The notes under the pieces were generated by a model, which was not told the origin of the DNA, did no database searches, and was given only the letters and a program-made list of their open reading frames with translations. Position numbers and translations under genes: made by a program. 36,577 nucleotides of DNA from Candidatus Aceula lacicola (lineage in GTDB: Bacteria; Omnitrophota; Gorgyraeia; Zapsychrales; Aceulaceae): contig JAVCCC010000039.1 of assembly GCA_030765785.1 (NCBI GenBank), positions 1 through 36,577 of the forward strand. Reading direction: 5' to 3'. Every line of letters begins with the position of its first letter. The stretch's first letter is position 1. Shown one piece after another: positions 34,404-36,577 of this stretch.

Positions 34404-35012
34404 GTGGCATATCCAAGAGTGATTGAGAATTTAATCGAGCGATTCACAAAGCTTCCAGGGATTGGGCGAAGGAGTGCGGAGCGTATTGCGTTTTGGTTCT
34501 TGAATAATAGCCGAGAAGATGCTCAAGGCTTGTGTGATTGTATTCTAAGTTTAAAAGATAATTTGACGTTTTGTCGACTTTGCAATAATTTAAGCGAAAC
34601 AGAAATATGCATGATTTGCAGCGACACGCAGCGTGACGATGCAACGATTTGTGTTGTGGAAAATCCAAAAGATGTTTTGGCACTAGAAAAGACAGGGCAT
34701 TATCACGGAAGTTATCACGTCTTACTGGGAACGATTTCTCCAGCTGACGGAAGAGGTCCTGAAGATTTGCGTATCGGTCAGCTTATGAATCGAGTTCAGA
34801 CGCAGGATATCAAAGAAGTTATTATTGCAACAGATCCAGATACTGAAGGAGAGACTACTGCGCTTTATTTGACACAACAGCTAAGGCCGCTAGGGGTAAA
34901 GGTCAGTCGAATTGGGGTAGGGATTCCAATGGGAAGTGCTCTTGAGTATACGGATATGTCGACTTTGAGTGTTTCTCTTAATTCAAGAAGAGAAATCACA
35001 GTTGACAATTAA
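34404..35012 (+). CDS. recR: Recombination mediator RecR
   Basis: 202 residues, standard length. Helix-hairpin-helix FTKLPGIGRRSAERIAFWFL, four-Cys zinc site C-x2-C...C-x2-C (CRLCNN, CMICSD), and a Toprim domain with VVENPKD and IIATDPDTEGETTALYL. GTG start immediately after the dnaX stop, with GAGGG just upstream. Works with RecO/RecF in gap repair. The dnaX-recR pairing is common in bacteria. Confidence 0.97.
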   Translation: MAYPRVIENLIERFTKLPGIGRRSAERIAFWFLNNSREDAQGLCDCILSLKDNLTFCRLCNNLSETEICMICSDTQRDDATICVVENPKDVLALEKTGHYHGSYHVLLGTISPADGRGPEDLRIGQLMNRVQTQDIKEVIIATDPDTEGETTALYLTQQLRPLGVKVSRIGVGIPMGSALEYTDMSTLSVSLNSRREITVDN

Positions 35013-35029
35013 AAAGTTTTGAGTATAAT
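35002..35029 (+). promoter_or_regulatory. Consensus sigma70 promoter for tRNA-Asn
   Basis: TTGACA (35002-35007), 16-bp spacer, TATAAT (35024-35029), both perfect. It overlaps the end of recR. Predicted start about 35036, just before the tRNA. Confidence 0.85.
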
Positions 35030-35037
35030 CTTTTTAT

Positions 35038-35113
35038 TCCCCTGTAGCTCAGTTGGTAGAGCGGTTGGCTGTTAACCAATAGGTCCGTGGTCCGAGTCCA
35101 CGCGGGGGAGCCA
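35038..35113 (+). tRNA. tRNA-Asn(GTT), CCA encoded
   Basis: Acceptor TCCCCTG / CGGGGGA, D arm GCTCAGTTGGTAGAGC, anticodon loop CTGTTAA giving GTT, T arm CGTGGTCCGAGTCCACG, discriminator G and then CCA. It is the only one of the five tRNAs here with CCA in the DNA, which may have been brought in or kept by an integrated element. Confidence 0.95.
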
Positions 35114-36577
35114 GTGTTGACGACTCAACAAAACGGGGTCGTTATCGGTTAACACCGCATCTTGATTTAAGGTGCGGTGTTTTTCGTTAAGGACAAGAGT
35201 GCTTGGCAGATTATCCTCTATTGGTATGTGAACATACATATTAATTCCAATTTTATCATCAAATATTTCAATATTTTTAATCAATGCTCGAATAAGACTC
35301 TTTTGTGCCTCCGGTGGAGATTTATCTATATACTGCATGGCAAAGCGCATATTATGGTGCAGAAATTCGCCAGAATTGGCACCCATTTGCTCGACACGGC
35401 GCTTAGCTTGTAGTTTGCTTAACTCGTCTTCTAACTGGCTTATTTCGGCTTCAAATGCTGTTATTTTGGTTTTAAATGTTGAACCGCTTGATACTCCATT
35501 ATCCATTGCAATATTAATCAAGGTATTTGCTTTGTGTCGTTTTTCGTTTAACAATAATTCTTTTTCATCTACAATTTTATCAAGCGCTTCTGCTTTTATT
35601 CGTGATTCTGCCATCGCATTACCAAGAGCCTTTGTAATAATTTCTTGATCTTTTGATGCACGTTTAAAGAAGTTTATAATCTCTTTATCAAACATCGTTG
35701 CGGAGATGCGAGTAACAGAGCATCCAAGCGCTTGCTTTGAACGATTACATTCATAATAAAAGAATTTATTCTTATCACGTCCGCCTGAAAAATTACACAT
35801 CATATGGCTGCCACATTCTCCGCATCGCAATAAACCTGCCAGCAGATAATAATAATCTCGTTTTTTTGGTGTAAAATTGTGTCCCGGTAATTTTGCTGTA
35901 AGAATTTGATTTGCCCTTTCCCATAACTTTTCACTTACTATGGCAGGATGTCTTCCTTTGTGCATCTCACCGCTGTATCTTAAATATCCTTTATAAAAAG
36001 GATTTTTGATAATTGTTGATAATATTTGTTTTTGCCACATTTTACCTGTTTTGGTAAGCAGTCCTCGCTCTTTTAATTCAAGCCCGATAAATGTAAGAGA
36101 CTTATTGTCTGCTGCCATTTCCCAAACAAGTTTTAATATTGGAGTAACGTTTTCATCAATAATAATTTTATTAGGTTGAGTTCCATTTGGTAGGCGCTCA
36201 CCGTCAGGAATAAGTTTATATCCATATGGTAATATTCCACCAACCCATCTGCCTTGGCGCACACGTGCAAGTGCAGATGCCTTTACGCGTTCACCAGTTA
36301 ATTCCCTCTCGAACGCAGATAACAATCCCAAAATTCCAATCACGACTCTGCCGATAGCTGTCGAGCTGTCTAAGTTTTCCCTCACAGAGATAAAATCAAT
36401 ATCGCTGTCCCTGAATAAATCAATCAAAGAATATAAATCCCTTGGGTTTCGCGTCAAGCGGTCAAGGCGGAAGAATATTACTCCGTCAAAAGACCGCTTT
36501 TTGTTTATGTCTTTAAGGATTTTCTGAATCCCGGGACGATTGAGATCTTTTCCGGAATATCCATCATCATTAACAAC
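35072..36577 (-). CDS. Large serine recombinase (5' partial, runs off right edge)
   Basis: The frame is open to 36577; the TTG at 36457 is not the true start, because DDGYSGKDLNRPGI and FFRLDRLTRNPRDLY are readable upstream of it. The N-terminal catalytic Ser lies outside the window. Visible parts are the rest of the resolvase core (the Arg of RLDRLTRN; STAIGRVVIGILGLLSAFERE), a recombinase domain (GGILPYGYKL...WQKQILSTIIKNPFYKGYL), a Cys-rich zinc ribbon (LRCGECGSHMMC, YYECNRS, GCSV), a coiled coil and a tail. The last 15 or so codons (WLPRVDSDHGPIG) are the antisense of tRNA-Asn, and the stop codon is in its anticodon region. Likely drives integration and excision of an element lying to the right. 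Confidence 0.93.
   Translation of the reverse strand, partial: VVNDDGYSGKDLNRPGIQKILKDINKKRSFDGVIFFRLDRLTRNPRDLYSLIDLFRDSDIDFISVRENLDSSTAIGRVVIGILGLLSAFERELTGERVKASALARVRQGRWVGGILPYGYKLIPDGERLPNGTQPNKIIIDENVTPILKLVWEMAADNKSLTFIGLELKERGLLTKTGKMWQKQILSTIIKNPFYKGYLRYSGEMHKGRHPAIVSEKLWERANQILTAKLPGHNFTPKKRDYYYLLAGLLRCGECGSHMMCNFSGGRDKNKFFYYECNRSKQALGCSVTRISATMFDKEIINFFKRASKDQEIITKALGNAMAESRIKAEALDKIVDEKELLLNEKRHKANTLINIAMDNGVSSGSTFKTKITAFEAEISQLEDELSKLQAKRRVEQMGANSGEFLHHNMRFAMQYIDKSPPEAQKSLIRALIKNIEIFDDKIGINMYVHIPIEDNLPSTLVLNEKHRTLNQDAVLTDNDPVLLSRQHWLPRVDSDHGPIG
35111..36577 (-). mobile_element. End of an integrated element at the tRNA-Asn 3' end
   Basis: A large serine recombinase gene points at, and overlaps, a tRNA-Asn 3' end, the usual boundary of an integrated element. 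Coding changes strand from the long plus-strand run at this point. Only one end is visible; the other end and the matching tRNA 3' repeat are beyond the window. The exact boundary at 35111-35113 is inferred. Confidence 0.7.
35151..35185. terminator. Inverted repeat, possible bidirectional terminator after tRNA-Asn
   Basis: AACACCGCA (35151-35159) pairs with TGCGGTGTT (35173-35181), followed by TTT on the plus strand. It could end the tRNA-Asn transcript, but it also lies inside the recombinase frame. Confidence 0.5.

Noticed and set aside
35177-35648. Plus-strand open frames opposite the serine recombinase
   Set aside because: Shadows of the recombinase; no ribosome sites and low-complexity translation.

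Overview
The window reads as AT-rich, Gram-negative-type bacterial chromosome. Nearly all genes lie on the plus strand in long, tightly packed runs, with frequent TTG or GTG starts and four of five tRNA genes lacking an encoded CCA. A giant-type repeat protein, a PilZ-fused GspE, GspL/M-type assembly proteins and many c-di-GMP proteins together suggest a member of candidate phylum Omnitrophota or a close PVC relative. That placement is inference; no 16S gene is present.

Region 1 (1-9179) is the most unusual part. It starts inside a surface-type protein gene built of at least 34 copies of a 13-residue repeat and ending in a coiled-coil-like tail. Next is an exported, coiled-coil, single-anchor membrane protein. 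A rearranged F-type ATPase cluster follows: alpha, epsilon, c1, c2, a b-delta fusion, gamma, beta. The catalytic motifs are intact. However, there is no subunit a, epsilon lacks its helical hairpin, alpha lacks the usual N-terminal delta-binding extension, and the two c-type subunits differ (c2 has lost the loop Arg). This may be a rotary ATPase adapted to a special task, possibly linked to the surface protein.

Region 2 (9188-19149) follows after only 8 bp. It is a type II secretion / type IV pilus-like assembly operon: gspE with a C-terminal PilZ domain, gspF, a secreted HExxH peptidase, pseudopilins gspG/I/J/K, a fused PilM/PilN-type GspL, a PilO/GspM-type protein and a TPR lipoprotein-like or exported protein. 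No secretin gene is in view.

Region 3 (19138-30835) is rich in c-di-GMP functions: a PAS-PAS-HD-GYP phosphodiesterase, a stand-alone PilZ protein, a PAS-PAS-GAF-GGDEF-EAL protein, and a c-di-GMP-I (GEMM-I) riboswitch with a terminator ahead of an exported (alpha/alpha)-barrel-like protein. Between these lie purU, a small membrane protein, an orphan CpaF-type ATPase, tadA beside its substrate tRNA-Arg(ACG), and three tRNA-Ser genes (CGA, GGA, GCT). The tRNA-Ser(GCT) gene is preceded by a 96-bp tandem repeat that copies its own 5' end.

Region 4 (30851-35012) holds a two-receiver response regulator, an MscS-type channel, dnaX (with a candidate -1 frameshift site) and recR. Region 5 (35038-36577) is a tRNA-Asn(GTT) gene under a near-perfect sigma70 promoter, with the end of a probable integrated element directly against its 3' end. 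That element carries a large serine recombinase gene on the minus strand that runs off the right edge.

All functional calls come from reading motifs by eye; no database search was run.
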